Source of the DNA: Verrucomicrobiota bacterium
GTDB lineage: Bacteria; Verrucomicrobiota; Verrucomicrobiia; Verrucomicrobiales; Akkermansiaceae
Assembly (NCBI GenBank): GCA_030835305.1
Contig: JAURPJ010000041.1
Coordinates: 1-42,762 of the forward strand
Length of the DNA stretch: 42,762 nucleotides
Direction of reading: 5' to 3'
The translations under genes were made by a program, and so were the position numbers. Below the pieces are notes generated by a model. It worked only from the letters and a program-made list of their open reading frames with translations, did no database searches and was not told where the DNA came from. Of the stretch, positions 35,387-42,491 are shown in pieces (positions within the stretch are counted from its first letter, which is position 1; every line of letters starts with the position of its first letter).

Positions 35387-36637
35387 CTATTTTAAAACTG
35401 CACCATAAATGATGGGCTTCAAAGAACGCTCCAGATTCCAGTTATAGGGCATCGTTTGCTCCATCGTAATCACGACCAGATCGTGCTTCGGTGAGATCCA
35501 GTAATGCGTGCTGGCCGCTCCACCCCAACCGTACTCACCAATTGCCGCATCCTTGTCCCAACGATCGTCGTGAGTGTAGCGCACGCAAAAACCCAAACCA
35601 AATCCCGTCCCGTGGCGTTCTTCCTCCCCAAAAGATATCGCTTTCAATTGCCTCGGAAGCTGGTTGGTCCGCATCAAATTGACAGTATCCTCCCGCAAAT
35701 AGCGCTTTCCCTGAAACTCCCCACCATTTGCAATCATCTGCAGGAAGCGTGCATAATCCGTGATGGTCGAAATTAATCCGCTCCCTCCCCCTTTCATCGA
35801 GGGATCTTTAAAAGCGCGACTTCGGGCCGCCGGATCCACGATTCCAAGTCCACCCAGCTTCCGGGTACGATAGCTCGAGGAAAGCCTGCCCGCCTTTTGT
35901 TCCGGGACCGAGTAGGCAGTATCCACCATCCCAAGTGGTTTGATGAGTCGGGCACTGATGACTTCCTCGAACGGCTTCCCCGCCGCCTTTGCCACCACTG
36001 CGGCCAGCAAATCGCTGCTCACTCCATAAACCCAGCGCGTCCCGGGTTGATACATCAACGCCGATTTCCCAACATTGACGATAAGATCATTCAAGGTCCG
36101 TTGATCCGGCCCCGGTAATCCCTCACGATAGGACCGGCCCACCAGACTGCCCGCACGCAAGTTCGCGAAGCCTCCGGTATGACGCAGAAGATCCCGTAGC
36201 GTCGGCTTCCTCTTCGCAGAAACCGCATGCCCCTCGGTCACCAAAACCTCCGGCTTCGCCAACTCCGGAAGATACTTTTCAATCGGATCATCGAGGCTCA
36301 ACTTCCCCTCTTCACAAAGCATCAATGCCACCGCCGAAGTGAGCGCCTTGGTCATCGAATAGATGCGGAAAAGCGTGTCATTCTCCATCGGTGCCTTGGT
36401 CTCCAGATCACGCAGACCAAAGCTCTCCTGATAAACGATCTCACCCTTGCGCAAAACGAGAACGTTCGCACCTGCCAGCTGCTTTTTACGAATGAAACCT
36501 TCCACAATCGGGCCCACCTTGGCCAGTTCCTCCGCCAACATCCCTGCCTTCGCCGAATCGGAAACCGGAAGCGGCTCCACCTTCAACTCCTTTCCGACTG
36601 CAAGAATGGGTAAAATGACTGCACACAACATTTTCAT
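35387..36637 (-). CDS. Exported serine hydrolase, class C beta-lactamase / esterase family
   Basis: The 416-residue protein has an N-terminal hydrophobic leader (MKMLCAVILPILAVG). The penicillin-binding-like fold is marked by the SxxK motif in FRIYSMTKALT (about residue 93-96), a Tyr motif in RWVYGVSSDLL (YxS/N-like), LRHTGGFANL and a C-terminal GEYGWGGAASTHYW where class C enzymes have the KTG-like strand. Family members are usually esterases or D-aminopeptidases rather than true beta-lactamases. It stands alone, convergent with nothing nearby and divergent from the IS3 remnant. Confidence 0.88.
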   Translation of the reverse strand: MKMLCAVILPILAVGKELKVEPLPVSDSAKAGMLAEELAKVGPIVEGFIRKKQLAGANVLVLRKGEIVYQESFGLRDLETKAPMENDTLFRIYSMTKALTSAVALMLCEEGKLSLDDPIEKYLPELAKPEVLVTEGHAVSAKRKPTLRDLLRHTGGFANLRAGSLVGRSYREGLPGPDQRTLNDLIVNVGKSALMYQPGTRWVYGVSSDLLAAVVAKAAGKPFEEVISARLIKPLGMVDTAYSVPEQKAGRLSSSYRTRKLGGLGIVDPAARSRAFKDPSMKGGGSGLISTITDYARFLQMIANGGEFQGKRYLREDTVNLMRTNQLPRQLKAISFGEEERHGTGFGLGFCVRYTHDDRWDKDAAIGEYGWGGAASTHYWISPKHDLVVITMEQTMPYNWNLERSLKPIIYGAVLK

Positions 36638-36740
36638 GACTGGTTTGTAAAAGAAGTATCGCTCCCCTGCATTCCAAAATTTCGGTCATTTTCTCAAAGC
36701 CAAGACGCCAGCTATTCTCTAACATTAGTGTCTTAAAGCA

Positions 36741-36899
36741 ATGAAACCCCTTCACTCTGTCCCTCCGGGCCTTGCCATCCTCGGTTCGGCCTATTGGTTA
36801 GGTTCCTAAAACAACACCATCACCGCAATCTCTGAGAAGACCAAAATCATTCAAGAGAGACTCGTAGTCGTCGAAAAAGCCGCAGCCTCTGCTCCGATT
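36741..36899 (+). pseudogene. Broken 5' end of an exported-protein gene next to an IS3 remnant
   Basis: ATG 36741 starts an N-terminus of export type (MKPLHSVPPGLAILGSAYWL) that hits TAA at 36807-36809. The same frame continues with a helical segment (NNTITAISEKTKIIQERLVV) until the IS3 orfA remnant. A short signal-anchor plus coiled coil is common in this phylum. The downstream part is absent, consistent with truncation by the mobile element. Confidence 0.35.
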
Positions 36900-36908
36900 G
36901 TTGTATCC

Positions 36909-37216
36909 TTAAAGACCAGCGCATTTCATCAACAAGGCTCTGGCTCCGTTACCTGAGACCGCTTCAATCTTCATCCCCAACATGGCATCGGCATACATTT
37001 TCTTGAGTTCGGCATTTACCTTCTCTTGCACCTTGAGCCATTTGGCATCGGCCACCTCCATCATTCCAAACTTAATTTGCCACCGGTTCAGCGTAGCCAC
37101 CAAGATCTGTTTCTGCTGGCAAAACTCTCCTGACTCAGGCCTCCAACGTCGAATTTATGCAGCAAAAGGATGATTTCTTCGGCTTTATGCCTCTTTTTTT
37201 GTTCACTTTCTAGGAT
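36909..37216 (-). mobile_element. IS3-family orfA remnant
   Basis: In two minus-strand frames the remnant reads QKKRHKAEEIILLLHKFDVG and, after a frameshift near 37120, FCQQKQILVATLNRWQIKFG then MMEVADAKWLKVQEKVNAEL and KKMYADAMLGMKIEA. This is the helix-turn-helix and zipper portion of OrfA. There is no orfB. A TIR-like GTGGTCCATGTTGAG lies just outside at 37245-37260 (read inverted) and resembles the end of the element at 15491-16678, though the two are different IS3 members by sequence. Confidence 0.75.
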
Positions 37217-37286
37217 TTGGATTTCACCAAATCCTCTCACTCAACATGGACCACTTTTTCTGGCGGCGGCCAGAGTATTTCGTGGC

Positions 37287-38684
37287 TCAGGGCAATTGAG
37301 TGCGCCTGAGCCGGTAAAATCGACAAGGCACAGTTGGATCGTTTTCTGGTAAAAAGGTAGTTATACCGGGAGAGTTATCACTTGTGAAAGTAGAGCTGGG
37401 AAGGTCATTGAACCAAGTGATAAGGTCGTCAGAATATTGGACTTGGTCGGTCCAACCAGGTAAGGTTTGCCAGATCAGAGATATCTGGCCTGAGGGTTGA
37501 AACTCGAAAGTTAAGGCCGGAATGGCCTGAGCTACTACCAGTGTGCTCGCGGCCGAGCCCGCGTAATTCGAGTCCGTTACCGATACTTCGACCGCGTAGC
37601 TGCCAACTGCGGTCGGAGGACCGCTACTCCCGTTGTAAGTGACCGTCACAGCTAAGTCGGCAGGATCAGTTGCCACAATTACCGGCTTCGGGTTTCCATC
37701 GTAGATCTGTGCCAAACCGTCTAGAGTCACCGTTGCCGGAGCGGCAGAAATAACTAGCGTGCCACTAGCTGAGCCCGTGTAGTTCGAGGCCGCCACTGTT
37801 GCTTCGACTGCGTAGCTGCCAGCCTCGGTCGGGGGCCTACTGCTCCCGTTATAGGTGATTGTTACGGCGAGGCCAGCAGGGTTGGTTGTTGCCGTTACTG
37901 GTTTCGGGTTTCCGTCGTAGATCTGCGCTAGGTTATCCAGGGTCAGCGTCGCTGGATTGACCTGCCCATCGGAGGGGTCGTCCAAAGCCTCAACAAGAAT
38001 ATCAGCGACGAGAAAAAAGTTATCGCCATGTTGTTGAGTGGTAGCAGCCGTCAGGTCCCACTCATAGGCTATGAAGCCGAGGTTTATAGGCCCTTCGGTG
38101 TTTGAAAACTGTGAATTCTCAAAGAGCGGAATACCGTCAATATCTGCCGACCAAGTATTGTCGTTAAGATTTATTTTGACGAATAAATTGTATAATTCGC
38201 CGGGGATAAAGTCGAGTTGAGTATCGAATTGATTAACACCATCTTCTCTCCAGATTCCAAATTGGGAATTCAAGTCGTCGGGGTCCTGATTATCAAATCG
38301 AATAGAAGCAAGGCGATCTCCCCCAGCATTGTAAATACTGAAGTAGAAATCATCCCGCTGGTTGTTGGTGGAATCCTCGATACCGAGGATGGTATCGATT
38401 CCGATTATGGGTTTTCCTGTGGCAACGTGATCATACTCTAAGTTCAGGCCGACGAAGGTTAAGTCAGAATTAGGGCGCTCAAAACCAAGAGTGGCAACAT
38501 TTAAGAGTGCAGGGAGAAGATTTTCCTCGATCGCCTGTGCCCCGGTAGTGACATCGTTCGAAATCCAACCGTTATTTCCAGCCCATTCGTTTGGGCCAGT
38601 GGTGAAGTCATCGAAATCGGTCTCATAAATAATTTCACCCTTTAAGACTGAGATCAGGAGAAGAAGTAAAGTGATGATTCTCAC
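37287..38684 (-). CDS. Secreted protein with two MBG-type repeats
   Basis: The 465-residue protein starts with a signal peptide (MRIITLLLLLISVLKG). Residues about 20-235 form a laminin-G/concanavalin-like domain (IYETDFDDFTTG, NLGFIAYEWDLTAATT). Two near-identical 72-residue repeats follow from about 244. Each opens LAQIYDGNPKPV and continues with AVTVTYNGSS and GSYAVEVSV, typical of MBG (mostly beta-gamma-like) domains seen in adhesins and other secreted proteins. The tail ends CRFYRLRRTQLP, a C-terminal pattern frequent in exported verrucomicrobial proteins. It is probably a surface or secreted binding protein. Confidence 0.8.
   Translation of the reverse strand: MRIITLLLLLISVLKGEIIYETDFDDFTTGPNEWAGNNGWISNDVTTGAQAIEENLLPALLNVATLGFERPNSDLTFVGLNLEYDHVATGKPIIGIDTILGIEDSTNNQRDDFYFSIYNAGGDRLASIRFDNQDPDDLNSQFGIWREDGVNQFDTQLDFIPGELYNLFVKINLNDNTWSADIDGIPLFENSQFSNTEGPINLGFIAYEWDLTAATTQQHGDNFFLVADILVEALDDPSDGQVNPATLTLDNLAQIYDGNPKPVTATTNPAGLAVTITYNGSSRPPTEAGSYAVEATVAASNYTGSASGTLVISAAPATVTLDGLAQIYDGNPKPVIVATDPADLAVTVTYNGSSGPPTAVGSYAVEVSVTDSNYAGSAASTLVVAQAIPALTFEFQPSGQISLIWQTLPGWTDQVQYSDDLITWFNDLPSSTFTSDNSPGITTFLPENDPTVPCRFYRLRRTQLP
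37530..37957 (-). repeat. Tandem pair of 216-base MBG-domain repeats
   Basis: Two direct repeats of 72 codons encode the paired MBG domains. Landmarks such as TAGATCTGTGCC (about 37703) and TAGATCTGCGCT (about 37919) are 216 bases apart. DNA similarity is high but not perfect, so the duplication is not very recent. Confidence 0.8.
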
Positions 38685-38877
38685 GATGAATTTTCGATCT
38701 ACTAAGTTTGCTGAGGGAAGTCTTTACGAGATTATACTTGAGCACGAGCCATCTCCGAGAGGCGGCCAAATTTGGCCATGCCATGACGGTCTGTCTGTTC
38801 AGAGCTTCCGTCGAGATGAAGTGAGACGGAATCTCGCAATGCTCAAGGTGCTGGAGAAACCTTCATTTTACAGCGAT

Positions 38878-39447
38878 TTAGGTGCCGTTGCCGTTGCCGT
38901 TGCCGTTGCCATTGCCATTGCCATTGCCATTGCCATTGCCATTGCCATTGCCATTGCCATTGCCGTTGCCCTGACCATGTCCGCGAAGGCGATCATTGAA
39001 CTCTTCGAGAGTTACTTGACCGCTGTTATCTCGATCAAGACGCGCAAAAATAGAGGTAACGCGCCCCTTAGAGATGCGGCTTAGAGTCGGCATGGCTACA
39101 AATTCCTCGTAGGAGAGGAGTCCATCATCGCCAGCTATCTCACTGAACTTTATGGCACGCTTGGAGGAGATTTTTTCACGAATAGCTTCTTGAGCAGCCT
39201 TACGTTCTTCCAAAGATACTTTCCCGTCAGAATCGGCATCGATCGCAGAGCGCTGCTCTGCGCGGGCTTCCTTACGCAATTGCTTGATGGCTTGGCGCTC
39301 TTCTTCGTCGATCACGCCGTCCTGGTTCACGTCATAATTCTGGAGAAAATCGGGGAGTGTGCCATCGCCAAATGATTTGCCGGATTCTTGAGCAAGCGAC
39401 ATGTCCCCAAGTAAGGCTCCAGCGATAAAAATGTATTTTAGTTTCAT
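38878..39447 (-). CDS. Exported EF-hand calcium-binding protein with (Gly-Asn)14 tail
   Basis: The 189-residue protein has a signal peptide (MKLKYIFIAGALLGDMSLAQ). Three good EF-hand loops are visible: DVNQDGVIDEEE (about 39), DADSDGKVSLEE (about 70) and DRDNSGQVTLEE (about 138). A degenerate fourth lies between (GDDGLLSYEE). After FNDRLRGHGQ the tail is (Gly-Asn)14-Gly-Thr, encoded by a hexanucleotide repeat. It should bind calcium outside the cytoplasm. An ECF-style promoter lies 50 bases upstream. Confidence 0.88.
   Translation of the reverse strand: MKLKYIFIAGALLGDMSLAQESGKSFGDGTLPDFLQNYDVNQDGVIDEEERQAIKQLRKEARAEQRSAIDADSDGKVSLEERKAAQEAIREKISSKRAIKFSEIAGDDGLLSYEEFVAMPTLSRISKGRVTSIFARLDRDNSGQVTLEEFNDRLRGHGQGNGNGNGNGNGNGNGNGNGNGNGNGNGNGT
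38884..38967 (-). repeat. Hexanucleotide microsatellite, 14 units, coding (Gly-Asn)n
   Basis: On the plus strand four GCCGTT units, nine GCCATT units and one GCCGTT unit run without interruption. Because the unit is 6 bases, slippage would change only tail length, never the frame. Confidence 0.95.
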
Positions 39448-39501
39448 AGCTTTGTGGATTTGGTTAGAAGGTTCTGGGGGGGAGGCTGGAATCCAGCAAC
39501 A

Positions 39502-39532
39502 GGTTGGACGGACGGTTGGCAGTTCAAGTTAC
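39502..39532 (-). promoter_or_regulatory. Candidate ECF sigma promoter of the EF-hand gene
   Basis: On the minus strand seven T are followed by GTAAC (39532-39528), a 17-base spacer and CGTCCAACC (39510-39502). GTAAC/GAAC-like -35 with CGTC -10 is the classic ECF layout. The start codon is 55 bases downstream. The same motif precedes the gene at 39587-40297. Confidence 0.6.
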
Positions 39533-39586
39533 AAAAAAATACTTCTTTTGATTTTTTAGTGGAACGCAGTATTTTCAATGGTCCAT

Positions 39587-40297
39587 TTATCGGCCAAGGA
39601 GGTCGAAAAGATTGGCCCCTGAATGGCCGGATGCGTCGCCATCACCAGCAGCTGCAGCTGCTGTCATCTCGAGGTTAGGGGAGTCTTCATCGGCGGGCAC
39701 CATCTCTCCATTGCTGATGGCATTGTCGAGATCGTTTTCGAGCTGACCGACTACATCCTCCCACCAAGCGTAGTGATCGGAAAGATCCTCGGCTAGTGCC
39801 TCTTGCTGGCGGGAGGAAAGGAAGGGTGCTATGCTGGCTTCGAGGCTACTTCCTGGGGCCACTGGAGCAAGTGGTTGCCCATTTACCATCATGGCAGGGT
39901 GCGCATTTTCATGGTGCGCCACAATAAAAGGAAAGATGTCCTGTCGTTGTTCTTTGCTCAGACCGTAATTTCGTGAAAATTCGTCAAGGGTTTGGCGGGC
40001 GTCCTGATTAGTCCGAGAGACGATGCGGCTGACCTTAGCTAGCTCCCGAGATGTGAGATGGGCAGTGGTAGGCTCTGGGAGCGAGACTCGTGTCGCCTTA
40101 TCACGGGTTGAGATCGAACGTTTCTCGTTTTTTTCGGATGAGCGATTCCGGGTGAGTTGTCCTGACCTTTGCCTGTCCGTCCTTTCAAGGTTAGAAGTCT
40201 CTTGGCTCACCTGCGAACGATCGAAAGTCTTCATGAAGACCAACGATCCTGACAATACCAGAAGAGTTACAGCAAGAATGAAGGAAATTCGTGACAT
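39587..40297 (-). CDS. Exported protein of unknown function, Spy-like helical region
   Basis: The 236-residue protein has an N-terminal hydrophobic anchor (ISFILAVTLLVLSGSLVFMK), then a basic, low-complexity stretch (about 24-70, many Ser, Arg, Lys). The folded region includes SREL-AKVSRIV, YGLSKEQRQDIFPFIVAHHE and LEASIAPFLSSRQQEALAED, helices that recall the LTxxQ-type repeats of Spy/CpxP. The His/Met-rich spot AHHENAHPAMM could bind metal. The C-terminus is an Ala/Gly/acidic tail. It carries its own ECF-type promoter and lies downstream of the sigma operon. Confidence 0.65.
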   Translation of the reverse strand: MSRISFILAVTLLVLSGSLVFMKTFDRSQVSQETSNLERTDRQRSGQLTRNRSSEKNEKRSISTRDKATRVSLPEPTTAHLTSRELAKVSRIVSRTNQDARQTLDEFSRNYGLSKEQRQDIFPFIVAHHENAHPAMMVNGQPLAPVAPGSSLEASIAPFLSSRQQEALAEDLSDHYAWWEDVVGQLENDLDNAISNGEMVPADEDSPNLEMTAAAAAGDGDASGHSGANLFDLLGR

Positions 40298-40846
40298 GGT
40301 TTTAGATTACTTTTTTTGAGCCCATTCTTTTGAGAACTAGACTTTCGACTAACAAATTTACGATTCTTCCAACGCCTCGCTATAATCGCGTGATTTAGAG
40401 GGAATTGCAAGAATTATCATAGTTTCGTCTACATTCGAAAAGGTTGGAACTCGTGGTTTCGGAAGGTTAGACGTGCTGATTTTAGGTCCGTTACAAAAAA
40501 AAGAATTTTTTTCGTGGGTGTGATTAATTCGTGGTCACGAGGGAATTTTCTAAGCTGGAAAACGTGTGAACCTCCTAGAGGTGGAAGACGTAAACCATTG
40601 AAATGGCTGTGGATTTTCCATTACCAGCTGCGACAGCCAGCGCTAACTTTTGGAAAAGAGCCTTATTTCCGCTTTGGCGGCTAGAAATCGTGCGATTCTA
40701 AGATTTTTTGACTAGTTATTCCGATCTCTCTTACAAATCTGATCAAAAGAGTTTCGACATGAAGGTCAGCGATCTGAGCCTTACAATGATTGAAGATAAG
40801 AAGCTTATCGTGGTATCGCTCCCAAAATCTCCTAAATGTCAGGTTC
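40298..40846. other. 550-base AT-rich gap containing one promoter
   Basis: Apart from the ECF-type promoter at 40465-40494 nothing is firmly recognised. A plus-strand frame at 40759-40869 (MKVSDLSLTMIEDKKLIVVS) encodes 36 residues and overlaps the end of the sensor gene; a minus-strand frame at 40681-40881 is equally short. Neither has a start context or recognised family. The gap separates the sigma operon from its likely target. Confidence 0.5.
40465..40494 (-). promoter_or_regulatory. Candidate ECF sigma promoter of the exported unknown gene
   Basis: On the minus strand eight T are followed by GTAAC (40494-40490), a 16-base spacer and CGTCTAACC (40473-40465). It matches the motif upstream of the EF-hand gene at the T-run, -35, spacer and -10. 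The start codon lies about 168 bases downstream, giving a long leader. Confidence 0.55.
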
Positions 40847-41272
40847 TTATTGATCGTTTTTCGATTTAAATCGCAGATCAATGGCGCGCTGCAGACTTTT
40901 ACGGTCTCTTTCTATTTTCTTTTGCTGGTCCGGCTTGAGGTGAGGTAGCATGCGATCGTGCAGTCCCAAGATGGCGCGGTAGTGGTCGGCAAGGGCATCT
41001 TCACGGCCTTTCCCGATCTCGGCGGAGGTCGTTTTGACTTCGCCGAGAACTTTGTCACGTTGGGACGGATCAAGGCTAAGAAGCTTTTCAAGGCGCTCCA
41101 TGGTTTGAGTCTCCCACGCTTCGTGATCGTGGCCGGATTTGATCGTCCTTGGCTTTTCAGCCTCTAGGTGGCCTTTTTTTTCGCCAATGAGAAATCCGAC
41201 TCCGCTACCACAAAAGAAGATGACAAGAAGAGCAAAAAGAATAGTGAGGTAATCGCGCAGAGTTGGTTTCAT
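40847..41272 (-). CDS. Membrane-anchored Spy/CnrX-like periplasmic sensor
   Basis: The 141-residue protein has a TM anchor at about 9-30 (LTILFALLVIFFCGSGVGFL) followed by a helical periplasmic domain. Candidate metal ligands are His48 and His50 (GHDHEAWETQ), His97 (ADHYRAILGL), His105 and Met108 (LHDRMLPH) and His111. KPDQQKKIERD matches the LTPEQ-type turn of Spy/CpxP/CnrX (heavy-metal resistance family). CnrX is a 148-residue anchored sensor of similar plan. The gene overlaps the preceding small membrane protein gene by ATGA and is co-transcribed with the ECF sigma factor. A sensor role is inference. Confidence 0.7.
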   Translation of the reverse strand: MKPTLRDYLTILFALLVIFFCGSGVGFLIGEKKGHLEAEKPRTIKSGHDHEAWETQTMERLEKLLSLDPSQRDKVLGEVKTTSAEIGKGREDALADHYRAILGLHDRMLPHLKPDQQKKIERDRKSLQRAIDLRFKSKNDQ

Positions 41273-41544
41273 GGCGTATCGGGAGCGGCTGGAGGTTCGG
41301 TAGGGATGATCGGTTCCGGAGCGGGTGGGTCATCGCGGAGGATAAAGAAAACGAGAAAAATAATTGCCGCTAGAATTGCAGCGAAAAACGACCATTTACG
41401 CCAAGTAAATGCGAGAAGCAACGATTGGACGCTTTCGCGAAGACTCTTAATATTAATGCGGCTAGTGGGTTTCGCGTGATCGTTGGCTGCCGGGGTTTGA
41501 GCAGCTTTCACCAGGCGTATCCAAGGGTCGTCTTCGTCGTTCAT
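41269..41544 (-). CDS. Small one-TM protein, probable anti-sigma factor (CnrY-like position)
   Basis: ATG 41544 gives 91 residues (MNDEDDPWIRLVKAAQTPAA); an upstream in-frame start would overlap the sigma gene and lacks support. The cytoplasmic part (about 50 residues) precedes one TM helix (FFAAILAAIIFLVFFILRDD), then a short Pro-rich periplasmic tail. This size and plan match CnrY (95 residues), the membrane anti-sigma factor that binds CnrH. It starts one base after the sigma stop and overlaps the sensor gene by 4 bases. There is no recognisable anti-sigma domain, so the role rests on position and topology. Confidence 0.6.
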   Translation of the reverse strand: MNDEDDPWIRLVKAAQTPAANDHAKPTSRINIKSLRESVQSLLLAFTWRKWSFFAAILAAIIFLVFFILRDDPPAPEPIIPTEPPAAPDTP

Positions 41545-41545
41545 A

Positions 41546-42127
41546 CTACTGATCTGGTTCGAGCTTTTTGAGTTGTTCGCTGAGTTTCCGTCGAGCACGC
41601 ATCGCGGTAACCTTTACTTTGGATTCTCCCCAACCGGTCAGATCGCAGACATCCTGCACGCTCTTTTCCTCAAGGTCGAGCAGCCTGATGACAATTTGCT
41701 GGCGGGGGTTGAGGGTGGATATGAGTCTGTCGAGGAGCTCCCGCATGGCAGCGAGGCTTTCTTTGTCTTCACCGGGTTGGCCGGCGAGGTTTTTTTCAAG
41801 GATTTCAGCCTGGGTTTCGCCAAGGTCAGAGTAGGTTACGAGAGGCCGGACCTTTTGGCGGCGAAGCCAATCGTAGCAGGTGTTAACGGTGAGTCGTGAA
41901 ACCCAATGAGTAAAGGGCTGTTTGCCGGCAAATTGATCAAGTTTTAGAAAGATCTTGGTAAAGGCTTCCTGCGCGAGGTCATCGTGGTCGGTCGTGCGGC
42001 GAACCTGGTTACGAATGATTTTGGAGATGAGTGGATTGAGCAGATCGATTAAACGGCGCCAGGCCTCTTCGTCGCCAGCCCGCACGCGAGTTAGGAGTTC
42101 TGGAGAGACCGTCGGCGATTGATCCAT
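41546..42127 (-). CDS. ECF-family RNA polymerase sigma factor
   Basis: The 193-residue protein has sigma region 2 (TRVRAGDEEAWRRLIDLLNP, then DHDDLAQEAFTKIFLKLDQF, and FTHWVSRLTVNTCYDWLRRQ) and region 4 (LNPRQQIVIRLLDLEEKSVQ, then GWGESKVKVTAMRARRKL). Linker residues between 105 and 125 are acidic. It lacks regions 1 and 3, as ECF factors do. It is the first gene of an operon with a one-TM protein and an anchored sensor. The gene order is sigma, anti-sigma-like, sensor-like. CnrH is 191 residues. Its targets are probably the two genes carrying the motif described at 39502 and 40465. Confidence 0.92.
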   Translation of the reverse strand: MDQSPTVSPELLTRVRAGDEEAWRRLIDLLNPLISKIIRNQVRRTTDHDDLAQEAFTKIFLKLDQFAGKQPFTHWVSRLTVNTCYDWLRRQKVRPLVTYSDLGETQAEILEKNLAGQPGEDKESLAAMRELLDRLISTLNPRQQIVIRLLDLEEKSVQDVCDLTGWGESKVKVTAMRARRKLSEQLKKLEPDQ

Positions 42128-42417
42128 AAGGCTGTGTCAGAAGTAAGCTGGCGCTATTTGCAGAAGCAAGAAATAATCAATGGATCCACCTTCGTCACTA
42201 ATGACAGAAAGTCTTGGGGATCACGGAAAAGGAGCAGTGAACTAGAGCCTTTCGAGGAAAAGTTAATGCTCACTGAGTTTAATATCGAAACTAGAAAAGT
42301 CAGGCGCAAGTTTGGGCAAACAGATATCGTTATTCGTGAGAAAGATTTGAGAGCCTCATCCAGAGATCGGTTGCGCGTCCGTGTAACTATTTGAGCTTTG
42401 GGCTAATAGGAATTGAG
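42128..42417. other. Upstream region of the sigma operon
   Basis: No gene is supported. A plus-strand open frame at 42119-42394 overlaps the sigma start and shows no family similarity. No copy of the GTAAC/CGTCYAACC motif was found, so the sigma operon itself may not be autoregulated by the same promoter. Confidence 0.5.
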
Positions 42418-42444
42418 AAAAAAGGGGAAGCTTACGCTTCCCCT
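42418..42444 (-). terminator. Rho-independent terminator of the acidic repeat protein
   Basis: On the minus strand AGGGGAAGC (42444-42436) pairs with GCTTCCCCT (42431-42423) around GTAA, then TTTTTT. It lies about 50 bases after the stop at 42492. Confidence 0.85.
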
Positions 42445-42491
42445 AAATATCAGATCAAATCGGAAAATTTGAAAATCTATTCTCTATTTAT

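Noticed and set aside
38884-38967. Possible CRISPR or REP-type array
   Set aside because: The unit is 6 bases with no spacers and lies within a coding frame.
42119-42394. 91-codon plus-strand frame upstream of the sigma operon
   Set aside because: It overlaps the sigma factor start on the other strand, has no recognised domain and no start context.
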